The translations under genes were made by a program, and so were the position numbers. The notes under the pieces were generated by a model. The model worked only from the letters and a program-made list of their open reading frames with translations. It made no database searches and was not told where the DNA came from. Below, in pieces: positions 44,214 through 54,150 of a DNA stretch of 64,000 nt. Position 1 is the first letter of the stretch, and each line of letters opens with the position of its first letter. Source of the DNA: Thiopseudomonas denitrificans (GTDB lineage: Bacteria > Pseudomonadota > Gammaproteobacteria > Pseudomonadales > Pseudomonadaceae); the NCBI RefSeq assembly GCF_002866065.1, contig NZ_LNJZ01000005.1, positions 1 through 64,000 of the forward strand, written 5' to 3'.

Positions 44214-45323
44214 GTGCATAACCCCTCCCCGATCAAACGTCGTGTTTCACGTAAAATACATGTCGGTTCCGTGGCTGTCGGTGGCGATGCACCTGTCAGC
44301 GTACAGAGCATGACCAATACCGAAACCTGTGATGTGAATGCCACCGTGGCCCAGATCAGCCGGCTCGAGCAGGCTGGTGCCGATATCGTGCGCGTCTCCG
44401 TGCCAAGCATGGAGGCCGCCGAGGCGTTCGGCCGCATCAGGCAGCAAGTGCAGGTTCCGCTGGTGGCCGATATCCATTTCGACTACAAGATCGCCCTGCG
44501 TGTGGCCGAGCTGGGCGTTGACTGCCTGCGCATCAATCCGGGCAATATCGGTAACAACGAGCGCATCAAGGCGGTGGTGGATACCGCCCGCGATCGCGGC
44601 ATTCCGATCCGCATCGGCGTCAACGCCGGTTCGCTGGAAAAGGACCTGCAAAAGAAATACGGCGAACCCACGCCAGAGGCGCTGGTCGAATCGGCGCTAC
44701 GCCATGTCGAGCACCTGGACCGGCTGAACTTCCCGGACTTCAAGGTCAGCGTCAAGGCATCGGATGTCTTCATGGCGGTTGAAGCCTATCGGCAGCTGGC
44801 CCGCCAGATCGAGCAGCCGTTGCATCTGGGCATTACCGAAGCCGGCGGCCTGCGCTCCGGTACCGTCAAATCGGCGGTCGGGCTGGGCATGCTGCTGGCC
44901 GAAGGCATTGGCGATACCATCCGCGTTTCGCTGGCCGCCGATCCGGTCGAGGAGATCAAGGTCGGTTTCGACATTCTCAAGTCGCTGCGCCTGCGTACCC
45001 GCGGCATCAACTTCATTGCCTGCCCCAGCTGCTCGCGGCAGAACTTCGACGTGGTGAAAACCATGAACGAACTGGAGCAGCGGCTGGAAGACGTGCTGGT
45101 GCCGCTCGACGTGGCGGTGATCGGCTGTGTGGTCAATGGTCCCGGCGAAGCCAAAGAGGTCGATCTGGGCCTGACCGGCGGCTCGCCCAATCTGGTGTAC
45201 ATTGACGGCGCTCCCGCCACCAAGCTGGACAACACGCAACTGGTTGACGAGCTGGAACGCATGATTCGCGAACAGGCCGCCAAAAAACAGGCTCAAGACG
45301 CGGCAGTCATTGCCCGCAGCTAA
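44214..45323 (+). CDS. ispG: 4-hydroxy-3-methylbut-2-en-1-yl diphosphate synthase
   Basis: Seventh-step [4Fe-4S] enzyme of the MEP isoprenoid path. 369 residues with [14 protein letters not shown] at the start, LRINPGNIG, and the C-terminal cluster motif CPSC (with CVVNGPGEA). It begins with GTG (44214), five bases after rodZ; no better start is visible. Depends on Fe-S supply from the ISC genes upstream. Confidence 0.96.
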   Translation: MHNPSPIKRRVSRKIHVGSVAVGGDAPVSVQSMTNTETCDVNATVAQISRLEQAGADIVRVSVPSMEAAEAFGRIRQQVQVPLVADIHFDYKIALRVAELGVDCLRINPGNIGNNERIKAVVDTARDRGIPIRIGVNAGSLEKDLQKKYGEPTPEALVESALRHVEHLDRLNFPDFKVSVKASDVFMAVEAYRQLARQIEQPLHLGITEAGGLRSGTVKSAVGLGMLLAEGIGDTIRVSLAADPVEEIKVGFDILKSLRLRTRGINFIACPSCSRQNFDVVKTMNELEQRLEDVLVPLDVAVIGCVVNGPGEAKEVDLGLTGGSPNLVYIDGAPATKLDNTQLVDELERMIREQAAKKQAQDAAVIARS

Positions 45324-45341
45324 GCAGTACAAGGACAATTT

Positions 45342-46625
45342 GTGAGCAAGACCCTGCAAGCCATCCGTGGCATGAACGATACCCTGCCGGCGCAAACACC
45401 GCTCTGGCGTTATTTTGAACAGACAGTGGCCGGAGTGCTCGACAGTTACGGCTATCAGCAAATCCGCATGCCGGTGGTCGAGTTTACCGAGCTGTTTCGC
45501 CGCTCGATCGGCGAGGTTACCGACATCGTCGAAAAGGAAATGTACACCTTTGCCGACCGCAACGGCGACTCCCTGACCCTGCGTCCCGAGGGTACCGCCA
45601 GTTGCGTGCGCGCAGTGATGGAGCACGGCCTGATCAACAACGGGCTGGTGCAGAAGCTCTGGTACATTGGCCCGATGTTTCGCCACGAACGCCCGCAAAA
45701 GGGCCGCTACCGCCAGTTCCATCAGGTGGGTGTTGAAGTGTTCAACTTGCCCGGGCCTGATATCGATGCCGAGCTGATCCTGCTTACCTGGCGCCTGTGG
45801 CATGCGCTGGGCATTGCCGACAGCGTGACCCTGGAGCTGAACAGCCTGGGTACTTCCGAGTCGCGTGCCGCCTATCGCGCCGCACTGGTCGATTACCTGA
45901 ACGGTCATTTTGACCAGCTGGACGAAGACAGCCAGCGTCGCGTGGCGACCAACCCGTTGCGTGTGCTGGACTCCAAGGACGAGCGGACACAGGCCATTCT
46001 GGCCGCTGCGCCGAAGCTGGAGGATTATCTGGACGAGGAGTCCACCAGCCATTTTGCCGGTGTGCGTGCCCGGCTGGACGCTGCTGGTGTTCCCTATGTG
46101 CTGAACAACCGGCTGGTGCGCGGGCTGGACTATTACAGCAAGACCGTGTTCGAGTGGACCACCGACAAGCTGGGTGCCCAGGGTACCGTGTGTGGCGGCG
46201 GACGCTATGACGGTCTGGTCGAGACCATGGGCGGCAAGCCCACCACCGGCGTCGGTTTTGCCATGGGCATCGAGCGCCTGATCCTGATGCTGGAAACCCT
46301 CGGCAAGGTGCCGCCGCAACTGGCACAGCAGGTCGATGTCTATTTCTGTGCCTTTGGCGAGGCTGCCGAGCTGGCTGCCGTGCAATGGGCCGAACGCATC
46401 CGTGATGCGCTGCCGGGCGTGCGCCTGCAGGTCAACGCCGGCGGTGGCAGTTTCAAGAGCCAGTTCAAGAAGGCCGACCGCAGCACTGCGGCCTATGCCC
46501 TGATTCTGGGCGAGCACGAACTTGACAACAACTGCATCGGCATCAAGCCGTTGCGTACTGAAGACGAACAGCAGACCGTGGCTCTTGACGAGCTGACGGA
46601 CAAGCTGGCGACCCTTTTGGTCTGA
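45342..46625 (+). CDS. hisS: Histidyl-tRNA synthetase
   Basis: 427-residue class II synthetase charging tRNA-His. Motifs [10 protein letters not shown]-like ([10 protein letters not shown]), [32 protein letters not shown] and the histidine-A block [15 protein letters not shown] are present. It uses a GTG start (45342) with AAGGACA upstream. Confidence 0.97.
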   Translation: MSKTLQAIRGMNDTLPAQTPLWRYFEQTVAGVLDSYGYQQIRMPVVEFTELFRRSIGEVTDIVEKEMYTFADRNGDSLTLRPEGTASCVRAVMEHGLINNGLVQKLWYIGPMFRHERPQKGRYRQFHQVGVEVFNLPGPDIDAELILLTWRLWHALGIADSVTLELNSLGTSESRAAYRAALVDYLNGHFDQLDEDSQRRVATNPLRVLDSKDERTQAILAAAPKLEDYLDEESTSHFAGVRARLDAAGVPYVLNNRLVRGLDYYSKTVFEWTTDKLGAQGTVCGGGRYDGLVETMGGKPTTGVGFAMGIERLILMLETLGKVPPQLAQQVDVYFCAFGEAAELAAVQWAERIRDALPGVRLQVNAGGGSFKSQFKKADRSTAAYALILGEHELDNNCIGIKPLRTEDEQQTVALDELTDKLATLLV

Positions 46626-46643
46626 CACTGACGGGAGATCCGC

Positions 46644-47285
46644 GTGAGCCATTACACTGAAGAAGAACAGATCGCACAGTTCAAGGACTGGTGGAGCCGT
46701 AATGGCAAGCCGCTGCTGGTGGGCGCCATCCTGGCGGTGGCACTGGTATTTGGCTGGCAGGGCTGGCAAAAACGTCAGGCCGGCCAGGCCGAACAGCTCT
46801 CTGCCACCTACCAGCAACTGCTGGAAGCCGCCTTCAGCAACGAAGGCACCAGTGCCGGTGACATGCTGAAACTGTTGCAAACCCTGGAGTCGGTCAAGCC
46901 GGACCACGCCTACACCCAGTATGCCCGCATGCTGGTGGCCCGCGTTGCGGTACTTGAAGACCGCCTGGATGATGCTGCCGCTCTGCTGCGCCAGGTGGCC
47001 GACAAACCGGCCAACCCTGTATTGGGCGAGCTGTCCCGTCAGCGTCTGGCCCGCGTGCTGGCTGCCGGTGACAAGGCCGAAGAAGCGCTGACGCTGCTCA
47101 GCGGCAAGGGACTGGAAGCTTATCAGGCGGCGCGGGACGAATTGCGCGGTGATGTGCTGGTTCAGCTGGGCCGCACCGATGAAGCCCGCAAGGCCTACCA
47201 GGCGGCGCGTGACAATCTGGACGATGGCAGTGCTGCCGGCAGCCTGATGATGAAGCTTGACGACCTCAGTTCCAAGGATGCCTGA
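46644..47285 (+). CDS. yfgM: YfgM-type ancillary SecYEG subunit
   Basis: 213-residue single-pass membrane protein with a cytoplasmic N-terminus (MSHYTEEEQIAQFKDWWSRNG), one helix (LLVGAILAVALVFGWQGW) and TPR-like repeats facing the periplasm. It associates with SecYEG and PpiD in E. coli. A GTG start with GGGAGA upstream. The hisS-yfgM-bamB-der order is conserved. Confidence 0.92.
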   Translation: MSHYTEEEQIAQFKDWWSRNGKPLLVGAILAVALVFGWQGWQKRQAGQAEQLSATYQQLLEAAFSNEGTSAGDMLKLLQTLESVKPDHAYTQYARMLVARVAVLEDRLDDAAALLRQVADKPANPVLGELSRQRLARVLAAGDKAEEALTLLSGKGLEAYQAARDELRGDVLVQLGRTDEARKAYQAARDNLDDGSAAGSLMMKLDDLSSKDA

Positions 47286-47286
47286 C

Positions 47287-48435
47287 ATGAAAGCGAACAA
47301 GTTCGTGGCTCTGCTGCTGGCCGGCCTGCTGGCCGCAGGATGCAGCAGCAAGGGCGAGAAAAAAGCCGAGAAACCGGTAGCGCTGGAAAAGATCAGCGCT
47401 GAAGTCAAACTGCACAAGGAATGGAGCACGTCGGTCGGCGTCGGACAGGGCAAGCTGTGGAATCGCCTGACCCCGGCCATCGATGGCGGCCAGCTGTTTG
47501 TTGCCGACGCTGGCGGACTGGTGCTGTCGCTGGACCGTTACACCGGCAAGAAAAACTGGCAGCGCAAGCTGAAGAAAACGGAAATATCCGGTGCCATTGG
47601 CGCCGGTGCCGGACAGGTGGTACTGGGCACCCTGGCTGGTGAGGTGATTGCACTGGATGCCGCAACCGGCAACGACCTGTGGCGTGTCCGCATCGGTAGC
47701 GAAATATTGGCAGCGCCGGCGGTGAATGACCGCGTGGTGGTGGTGCAAACCCAGGATGACCGCCTGATCGCCCTGGATGCCTTTACCGGTGCGCAGCGCT
47801 GGGTGCATGAAAGCACGCCGGCCCTGTTGACACTGCGTGGTACCAGCGCGCCGCTGCTGACCGATTATGTGGTGTATGCCGGCCTTTCCACCGGCAAGGT
47901 GATTGCCGTTGAACTGGAGCATGGCCTGCCGGTGTGGGAGCAGCGCATTGCCGTGCCCAGTGGCCGTACCGAGCTGGAACGCATGGTTGATGTCGATGGC
48001 AGCCTGGTGCTGAAGGATGGCGTGCTGTATGTATCGGCCTTCAATGGTCATGCCGCCGGCCTGGATGAGCAGACTGGCCGCGTCCTCTGGCAGCGCGCAA
48101 GCTCCAGCACCGGCGCGGTGGCCCAGGGTTATGGCAACGCCTATGTCAGCCTTGATGGCGGTACCATCGAGGCGGTGGACGAGCGCTCCGGCAGTGTCAT
48201 GTGGCGCAATGAAAGCCTGCTGCGCCGCGAGCCGACCGGGCTGGGTACCTTGTCCAGCTATGTGGTAACCGGTGACCTGGAAGGTTATGTGCACCTGCTG
48301 AGTCAGGTGGACGGGCGTTTTGTCGCGCGCACCCGTATTGACAGCAAGGGCATTCGTGTCCGACCGCTGGTCGAAGGCGGCTGGATGTATGTGTACGGTA
48401 ATGGCGGCAAGCTGGTTGCGCTGACCATCCAGTAA
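47287..48435 (+). CDS. bamB: Outer-membrane assembly lipoprotein BamB
   Basis: 382-residue beta-propeller (PQQ-type WD-like repeats with GxxLW motifs) lipoprotein of the BAM complex. Signal MKANKFVALLLAGLLAAGC with lipidated Cys19. The ATG at 47287 follows the yfgM stop directly. A terminator follows it, separating it from der. Confidence 0.95.
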   Translation: MKANKFVALLLAGLLAAGCSSKGEKKAEKPVALEKISAEVKLHKEWSTSVGVGQGKLWNRLTPAIDGGQLFVADAGGLVLSLDRYTGKKNWQRKLKKTEISGAIGAGAGQVVLGTLAGEVIALDAATGNDLWRVRIGSEILAAPAVNDRVVVVQTQDDRLIALDAFTGAQRWVHESTPALLTLRGTSAPLLTDYVVYAGLSTGKVIAVELEHGLPVWEQRIAVPSGRTELERMVDVDGSLVLKDGVLYVSAFNGHAAGLDEQTGRVLWQRASSSTGAVAQGYGNAYVSLDGGTIEAVDERSGSVMWRNESLLRREPTGLGTLSSYVVTGDLEGYVHLLSQVDGRFVARTRIDSKGIRVRPLVEGGWMYVYGNGGKLVALTIQ

Positions 48436-48455
48436 ATCCGGGTACACACGGACTG

Positions 48456-48493
48456 GCCGCTGTCGCAGTGTGACGGCGGCTTTTGTGTTTTTT
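48456..48493 (+). terminator. Terminator after bamB
   Basis: GCCGCTGTC (48456-48464) and GACGGCGGC (48472-48480) form a 9-bp stem with one mismatch and a 7-base loop, followed by a T-rich run. Confidence 0.75.
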
Positions 48494-48584
48494 GGGAAAG
48501 CGACAACCCGTGCTTGCCCGGCTGTAACTGAAATCAATGAATGAGCCCGCCGGCATGGCTGGCTACAACTGTCCGGAGGGGCCG

Positions 48585-50048
48585 ATGGTTCCCGTAATTG
48601 CTTTGGTGGGCCGCCCGAATGTGGGCAAGTCCACGCTGTTCAACCGCCTGACCCGTAGCCGGGACGCCATCGTCGGCGACATTCCCGGGTTGACCCGTGA
48701 CCGCCAGTACGGCACTGCCAAGTGGCAGGGACGGGACTATATCCTGATCGATACGGGTGGCATCTCCGGCGATGAAGAAGGTATTGATGCCAAGATGGCC
48801 GAGCAATCGCTGCTGGCGATTGAAGAAGCCGACATCGTGTTCTTTCTGGTCGATGCCCGTGACGGCCTGTGTCCGGCCGACGAACACATTGCCGCCCATT
48901 TGCGCAAGCGTGACAAGCGCACCCTGTTGCTGGTCAACAAGACCGACAACCTGGATGTCGAAGTCGCCCGTGCCGAGTTCAGTCCGCTGGCGGTTGCTGA
49001 AACCCTGGGCGTCTCGGCTGCCCATGGCCGTGGCATCCAGCAGCTGATGGAATCCGCCCTGGCCGGTGTCGAGCCGGAACCGGAAGAAGAGTTCGAGATC
49101 GAGTTGATCGAGGGCGAGGATCCGGTGCGCATTCCCGGCCCCAGCGAGCAGGACGGCATCAAGATAGCCATCATTGGCCGTCCCAATGTCGGCAAGTCGA
49201 CGCTGGTCAATCGCATCCTGGGTGAAGAGCGGGTGGTGGTCTATGACCAGCCCGGCACCACCCGTGACAGCATCTACATTCCCTTTGAGCGTGAAGAGCG
49301 CAAGTACACCCTGATCGACACTGCCGGTGTGCGCCGCCGTGGCCGTATCCACGAAGACGTGGAAAAGTTCTCGGTGGTCAAGACGTTGCAGGCGATCAAG
49401 GATGCCAACGTGGTGATCTTTGTGGTCGATGCACGTGAGGGCATCGTCGAGCATGACCTGAGCCTGCTCGGTTTTGCCCTGGAAGCGGGCAAGGCGCTGG
49501 TGATGGCGGTCAACAAGTGGGACGGCATGCAGCCCTCGGAGCGTGACTACGTCAAGACCGAGCTGGAGCGCCGGCTGTACTTTGTCGGTTTTGCTGATAT
49601 CCACTTCATTTCCGCACTGCACGGTACCGGTGTCGGGCATCTGTACCGGTCGGTTGAGCAGGCCTTCACCGCGGCGATTACCCGCTGGCCGACCAACAAG
49701 CTGACCAATATCCTGCTGGGCGCGGTGCAGGAGCACCAGCCGCCGATGATCAACGGCCGGCGCATCAAGTTGCGTTATGCCCACATGGGCGGTGCCAACC
49801 CGCCGCTGATCATTATCCATGGCAACCAGACCGGTGCCGTGCCCAAGGGCTATGTGCGCTATCTGGAAAACACCTATCGCCGGGTATTGAATCTGGTGGG
49901 TACGCCGATCCGCATCGAGTTCAAGGGCGGTGACAACCCCTATGCCGACAAGAAGAACAAGCTCAGTGAGCGGCAGGTCAACAAGAAGAAGCGCCTGATG
50001 ACCCGCAAGAAAGAGATGGAATATCGCAAGAAACGGCAGAAGAAGTAG
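48585..50048 (+). CDS. der: Ribosome biogenesis GTPase Der
   Basis: Double GTPase of 50S assembly, 487 residues (E. coli 490). G1 motifs GRPNVGKS at 9-16 and again at 198-205, and a C-terminal KH-like domain ending in lysine-rich sequence. I use the ATG at 48585 because GGAGGGG stands in front and the product begins [16 protein letters not shown]; an ATG 48 bases upstream is less likely. Confidence 0.96.
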   Translation: MVPVIALVGRPNVGKSTLFNRLTRSRDAIVGDIPGLTRDRQYGTAKWQGRDYILIDTGGISGDEEGIDAKMAEQSLLAIEEADIVFFLVDARDGLCPADEHIAAHLRKRDKRTLLLVNKTDNLDVEVARAEFSPLAVAETLGVSAAHGRGIQQLMESALAGVEPEPEEEFEIELIEGEDPVRIPGPSEQDGIKIAIIGRPNVGKSTLVNRILGEERVVVYDQPGTTRDSIYIPFEREERKYTLIDTAGVRRRGRIHEDVEKFSVVKTLQAIKDANVVIFVVDAREGIVEHDLSLLGFALEAGKALVMAVNKWDGMQPSERDYVKTELERRLYFVGFADIHFISALHGTGVGHLYRSVEQAFTAAITRWPTNKLTNILLGAVQEHQPPMINGRRIKLRYAHMGGANPPLIIIHGNQTGAVPKGYVRYLENTYRRVLNLVGTPIRIEFKGGDNPYADKKNKLSERQVNKKKRLMTRKKEMEYRKKRQKK

Positions 50049-50511
50049 GTTTTTTGCTTTGTGGTTTTGTGGTTTTGTGGAGCGTGGGGTGGGCAAGGCG
50101 CTGCGCAAACACGCCGCGAGTACGTCCATGTAGGCTCCGTGTCGCCATCCCTGGCGACACAGGGTTTGCTCCGGCCTTGCCTACCCCCTGAACCATGTGC
50201 AGGCGGAGAGAGTGTGGCCCGGCTTTGCCGGGCTGCTGTCGCTTTGTCTGATTCTTGTTTTTGCTTTTCTTTATGAAGCTTGCCGCATGCACGGTACCTG
50301 ATAGCAGTATCGGGGTGCAGGTGTAGCAGGGCTGTGCCGCCAGGGCAGTTTTTTGCTCCTGCAAAAACTGCATTTCCGCCATCCATGGCGGTCAGAGCGC
50401 GGCACAAAGCTTACAAGGATGTACTTGCAGCGACCCCGCGGAACCTGTACCCCGATGCTGCAAACCCATTGCTACACCACACACCCGCCCGTACATAATC
50501 AAAAATAAAGC
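50049..50511. other. Repeat-rich gap between der and flgF
   Basis: This gap of about 460 bases holds three tandem units of TTTTGTGG (50057-50080), a dispersed repeat (50104-50170, listed separately), a stem CAGTTTTTTGC/GCAAAAACTG (50346-50356, 50361-50370) and a palindrome CCGCCATCCATGGCGG (50376-50391). No credible gene is seen. It seems a rearrangement or repeat-capture site rather than coding sequence. Confidence 0.5.
50104..50170. repeat. Dispersed repeat, copy B, with hairpin
   Basis: ACACGCCGCGAG, then TGTAGGCTC, then the arms GTGTCGCCA (50139-50147) and TGGCGACAC (50152-50160), and GGGTTTG. Copy A is at 2771-2845. The inner arms are compensated: GTCGCCA/TGGCGAC is preserved in both while the loop and flanking bases change. 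Confidence 0.6.
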
Positions 50512-50527
50512 TGGCATATATCTTGCT
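50512..50527 (+). promoter_or_regulatory. Sigma-54 promoter upstream of flgF
   Basis: TGGCATATATCTTGCT agrees with the consensus TGGCAYR-N4-TTGCW. The GG is at 50513-50514 (-24) and the GC at 50525-50526 (-12). It sits 57 bases ahead of the flgF ATG, as expected for RpoN/FleQ-dependent flagellar rod genes. Confidence 0.85.
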
Positions 50528-50583
50528 GTGATCTCTGCAAACACACAGGACCGTCAATTTGCGGTCGCTGACGGAGATTACCC

Positions 50584-51324
50584 ATGGACAAGATGCTCTA
50601 CATATCCATGACCGGCGCCAGCCAGAACAGCAAGGCGCTGCAGGCGCATGCCAACAACCTGGCCAACGTATCCACCAGCGGATTTCGCCGCGACTTCGAA
50701 CAGGCGCGTTCGATGCCGGTCTTCGGCGATGGCCTGCCGGCTCGGGCCTATGCCATGACCGAGCGCCCCGGCACCGATTTTACCCACGGCACATTACAGG
50801 AAACCGGACGTGATCTGGATGTGGCGGTGCAGGGCGATGCCTGGATTGCCGTGCAGTCTCCCGATGGCTCCGAAGCCTATGTGCGTACCGCCAGCATGCA
50901 GGTGGACACCTTTGGCATTCTGCGTACCGCCAACGGCTTGCCGGTGATGGGCAATGCCGGCCCGATTGCCATTCCGCCGGAACAGAAAATCGAGATTGCC
51001 CAGGATGGCACCATCAGCATCCGCGCACTGGGCGAAACGCCTGATGTGATGGCCGAAGTTGACCGCATCAAGCTGGTGCTGCCCGAGCGCGGGCAGCTGC
51101 AAAAAATGCAGGATGGCCTGGTGCGCGGCAAGGATGGCCAGCAGTTTGAACCGGATGCCAACGCCCGGATGGTGTCAGGCTACACCGAATCGAGCAACGT
51201 CAACGCAGTGGCCGAGATGACCGCGATGTTGTCACTGTCACGCCAGTTCGAGCTGCACGTCAAGATGATGAGTACCGCACAGGAAAATGCATCATCGATG
51301 GCACGGATCATGCAGCTGAGCTGA
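50584..51324 (+). CDS. flgF: Flagellar basal-body rod protein FlgF
   Basis: 246-residue proximal rod protein. The N-terminal conserved block (SMTGASQNSKALQAHANNLANVSTSGFRRDFEQ) and the C-terminal rod-assembly block (YTESSNVNAVAEMTAMLSLSRQFELHVKMM) are typical of the flagellar rod/hook family. It follows the sigma-54 site and starts the flgFGHI block. The matching early rod genes flgB, flgC, flgD and flgE are not in the window. Confidence 0.94.
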   Translation: MDKMLYISMTGASQNSKALQAHANNLANVSTSGFRRDFEQARSMPVFGDGLPARAYAMTERPGTDFTHGTLQETGRDLDVAVQGDAWIAVQSPDGSEAYVRTASMQVDTFGILRTANGLPVMGNAGPIAIPPEQKIEIAQDGTISIRALGETPDVMAEVDRIKLVLPERGQLQKMQDGLVRGKDGQQFEPDANARMVSGYTESSNVNAVAEMTAMLSLSRQFELHVKMMSTAQENASSMARIMQLS

Positions 51325-51343
51325 TACACAGAATATTTGTACA

Positions 51344-51367
51344 TATGTGTCGCAAAATTGACACATA
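51344..51367 (+). promoter_or_regulatory. Hairpin just upstream of the flgG ribosome binding site
   Basis: TATGTGTC (51344-51351) and GACACATA (51360-51367) are perfect 8-base arms around an 8-base loop. The flgG Shine-Dalgarno AGGAGA begins at once after it. It might stabilise the mRNA or affect flgG translation. Confidence 0.5.
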
Positions 51368-51379
51368 AGGAGAGACACC

Positions 51380-52165
51380 ATGTTGCCTTCACTCTGGGTT
51401 GCCAAAACCGGCCTGTCCGCCCAGGACATGAACCTGACCACCATTTCCAACAACCTGGCCAACGTGTCCACCACCGGTTTCAAGCGCGATCGTGCCGAGT
51501 TCGAAGACCTGTTGTACCAGATCCGGCGCCAGCCCGGCGGCCAGTCCAGCCAGGACAGCGAGCTGCCCAGCGGCTTGCAGCTGGGCACCGGTGTGCGCAT
51601 CGTCGGTACCCAGAAGATCTTTACCCAGGGCAGCCTGCAAACTACCGAGCAGCCGCTTGACCTGGCCGTGAACGGACGCGGTTTTTTCCAGATCCTGATG
51701 CCGGACGGCACCATTTCCTATACCAGGGATGGCAGTTTTCAGCTCAATTCCGATGGCCAGGTGGTGACCTCCAGTGGTTTCCCGCTGGAACCGGCGATCG
51801 TGCTGCCCGAACAAGTGCGGACCTTCACGGTAGGCGAGGACGGTACGGTATCGGTGACGGTGGCAGGTGACCCGCAGCCGCAGATTCTCGGCAACATCCA
51901 GACGGTTGACTTCATCAACTATGCCGGACTGGAAGCCATCGGCAACAACCTGTTCCTGGAAACGGCGGCCAGCGGTGCGCCGCAAGCCGGTACGCCAGGT
52001 ACCAACGGTCTGGGCAATGTGCTGCAGAACACGCTGGAAAACTCCAACGTCAGCGTGGTGGAAGAGCTGGTCAACATGATCACCACCCAGCGGGCCTACG
52101 AGATGAATTCCAAGGTGATCTCCACCGCAGACCAGATGCTGTCCTTCATTACACAGAAGCTTTGA
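51380..52165 (+). CDS. flgG: Flagellar basal-body distal rod protein FlgG
   Basis: 261-residue distal rod subunit. N-terminal block (LSAQDMNLTTISNNLANVSTTGFKRDRAEF) and C-terminal LENSNVSVVEELVNMITTQRAYEMNSKVIS identify FlgG. It follows flgF by 55 bases with AAGGAGAG just upstream and is followed closely by flgH. Confidence 0.96.
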   Translation: MLPSLWVAKTGLSAQDMNLTTISNNLANVSTTGFKRDRAEFEDLLYQIRRQPGGQSSQDSELPSGLQLGTGVRIVGTQKIFTQGSLQTTEQPLDLAVNGRGFFQILMPDGTISYTRDGSFQLNSDGQVVTSSGFPLEPAIVLPEQVRTFTVGEDGTVSVTVAGDPQPQILGNIQTVDFINYAGLEAIGNNLFLETAASGAPQAGTPGTNGLGNVLQNTLENSNVSVVEELVNMITTQRAYEMNSKVISTADQMLSFITQKL

Positions 52166-52184
52166 TTGAGCCCGGGGTGATGCC

Positions 52185-52904
52185 ATGAAAACCAGATTGA
52201 TCCTTGCACAGCTGACGGCAGCAGTGCTGCTGAGTGGGTGCATGCAGGCACCACCGAAGCCCAATGATCCCTATTATGCGCCGGTGGTGCCACGGGTACC
52301 GATGCCGGCCGAGCAGAACATGGGTGCGATTTACCAGCCCAGTTTCGAAAGCAATTACTTCACTGACCGCAAGGCGTTCCGGGTGGGCGACATTATCACC
52401 ATTAACCTGAACGAGCGCATGCAGGCGAGCAAGAATGCCAGCTCGACCATCCAGAAAGACAGCGATCTGGATATCGGTGTGCCCAACATTCTGGGCATGG
52501 CGGTGTCGCCGAAGAACCCGCTATCCGGTATCAGCGCTCTGGGCATGACCAACAAGAACCTGAGCCTGGAAGCCAGTGCCAATGCCAAGCGCAGCACCAA
52601 GGGTTCGGGCCAGGCCGGGCAGAGCAACAGCCTGGCTGGTTCGATCACCGTCACCGTGGCTGATGTGCTGCCCAATGGCGTGCTGGTGGTGCGTGGCGAG
52701 AAGTGGCTGACGCTGAATACCGGTGACGAGCTGATCCGCATTTCCGGGCTGGTGCGTCCGGACGATATCAGCACCGACAACACCGTGTCCTCGACCCGGA
52801 TCGCCGATGCCCGCATCACCTACTCGGGCACCGGCACCTTTGCCAATGCCAGTCAGCCGGGCTGGCTGTCGCGCTTTTTCATGAGTCCGGTCTGGCCGTT
52901 TTAA
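52185..52904 (+). CDS. flgH: Flagellar L-ring lipoprotein FlgH
   Basis: 239-residue outer-membrane ring protein with signal [19 protein letters not shown] (lipidated Cys19). Matches include [23 protein letters not shown] and [20 protein letters not shown]. Starts 19 bases after flgG. A FlgH L-ring together with FlgI P-ring is expected for a Gram-negative envelope. Confidence 0.94.
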   Translation: MKTRLILAQLTAAVLLSGCMQAPPKPNDPYYAPVVPRVPMPAEQNMGAIYQPSFESNYFTDRKAFRVGDIITINLNERMQASKNASSTIQKDSDLDIGVPNILGMAVSPKNPLSGISALGMTNKNLSLEASANAKRSTKGSGQAGQSNSLAGSITVTVADVLPNGVLVVRGEKWLTLNTGDELIRISGLVRPDDISTDNTVSSTRIADARITYSGTGTFANASQPGWLSRFFMSPVWPF

Positions 52905-52919
52905 TGGAGGCTGTCTGCC

Positions 52920-54023
52920 ATGTATAAATACTTTCTGTTTGCAGTGCTGGCGCTGGGCCTCGGCAACACCGCCCAGGCCGAACGGCTGAAGGATCTCGCC
53001 AGCATTCAGGGCGTGCGTACCAACCAGCTGATCGGTTATGGCCTGGTGGTCGGCCTGAGCGGTAGCGGTGACCAGACCACACAAACCCCTTTCACCGTAC
53101 AGACATTCAACAACATGCTGGCCGAGTTCGGCATCCGGGTGCCGGCCGGCAGCGGCAACATCCAGTTGAAAAACGTTGCGGCGGTCTCGGTGCACGCTGA
53201 TCTGCCGCCGTTTGCCCGACCCGGACAGACCATCGACATCACGGTGTCATCGATCGGTAACGCCAAGAGTCTGCGCGGCGGCAGCCTGTTGATGACGCCG
53301 CTGAAGGGGATTGACGGCAACGTCTATGCCATTGCCCAGGGCAACCTGGTGGTGGGCGGCTTTGATGCCGGCGGAGCCGATGGCTCGCGCATTACCGTCA
53401 ACGTGCCCTCGGCGGGCCGCATTCCGTCCGGTGCCACCGTCGAGCGGGCGGTGCCCAGCGCCTTTGATCAGGGTGACTATCTGACCCTGAACCTGAACCG
53501 GCCGGACTTTACCACAGCCAAGAACATCACCGACAAGCTCAACGACCTGCTGGGTCCTGGTGTTGCCATGGCGCTGGACGCCGGCTCTATCCGGGTCGCG
53601 GCACCGCTTGATCCGAGCCAGCGAGTCAACTATTTGTCGGTCATCGAGAACCTTGAGGTGGAGGCCGGCAAGGCGGTGGCCAAGGTCATCATCAACTCGC
53701 GTACCGGTACCATTGTCATCGGGCAGGATGTACGGGTGCAGCCGGCTGCCGTCACCCATGGCAGCCTGACCGTGGCGATCAGTGAAGACATTTCGGTCAG
53801 CCAGCCGGAGCCGTTTTCACAGGGAGAGACGGTGGTGACACCGCGCTCGAAAGTCAGCGCCGAGCAGGAAAAACGCCCCATGTTCAAGTTCGCACCGGGC
53901 ACCACGCTGGATGAAATTGTCCGTGCGGTCAACCAGGTGGGGGCTGCGCCATCCGACTTGATGGCCATCCTGGAAGCGCTGAAACAGGCTGGCGCCCTGC
54001 AGGCCGACCTGATCGTGATCTAG
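52920..54023 (+). CDS. flgI: Flagellar P-ring protein FlgI
   Basis: 367-residue periplasmic ring protein with a Sec signal ([20 protein letters not shown]). Contains [32 protein letters not shown] and the C-terminal [23 protein letters not shown]. The protein ends as in homologues, so it is complete. The TAG stop (54021-54023) is also the first three bases of a truncated MITE element. In Pseudomonas-type order flgJ should follow, but it is absent here. Confidence 0.95.
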   Translation: MYKYFLFAVLALGLGNTAQAERLKDLASIQGVRTNQLIGYGLVVGLSGSGDQTTQTPFTVQTFNNMLAEFGIRVPAGSGNIQLKNVAAVSVHADLPPFARPGQTIDITVSSIGNAKSLRGGSLLMTPLKGIDGNVYAIAQGNLVVGGFDAGGADGSRITVNVPSAGRIPSGATVERAVPSAFDQGDYLTLNLNRPDFTTAKNITDKLNDLLGPGVAMALDAGSIRVAAPLDPSQRVNYLSVIENLEVEAGKAVAKVIINSRTGTIVIGQDVRVQPAAVTHGSLTVAISEDISVSQPEPFSQGETVVTPRSKVSAEQEKRPMFKFAPGTTLDEIVRAVNQVGAAPSDLMAILEALKQAGALQADLIVI

Positions 54024-54080
54024 CGGCCTGTACGGCTAATTCCATTAGTCAGTTTCGGCGTCTGAGGCTCCGATGCTGCG
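54021..54080 (+). mobile_element. Truncated MITE-like element after flgI (copy 2)
   Basis: TAGCGGCCTGTACGGCTAATTCC leading to GGCTCCGATGCTGCG aligns with one arm of the full 62020 copy and with copy 1. After GATGCTGCG the element breaks off and a GGGGTCAGGTACA palindrome begins at once. The other arm is missing. Confidence 0.8.
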
Positions 54081-54117
54081 AAGGGGTCAGGTACATTAAT
54101 GTACCTGACCCCTTTTT
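54081..54117. repeat. GGGGTCAGGTACA palindrome, copy 3
   Basis: A perfect inverted repeat of 17 bases per arm without loop (54081-54114), followed by TTT. It abuts the truncated MITE. It probably acts as a terminator for flgI and the minus-strand gene. Confidence 0.85.
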
Positions 54118-54150
54118 CCATCTGACTTTGCTGTGTCTGGCATCCGGTCA

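Noticed and set aside
44697-47480. 927-residue minus-strand frame opposite ispG, hisS and yfgM
   Set aside because: It runs antisense across three conserved genes and has a composition of shadow translation.
50057-50080. Tandem TTTTGTGG as a CRISPR or minisatellite
   Set aside because: Only three short units, no spacers; a simple tandem repeat at the end of der.
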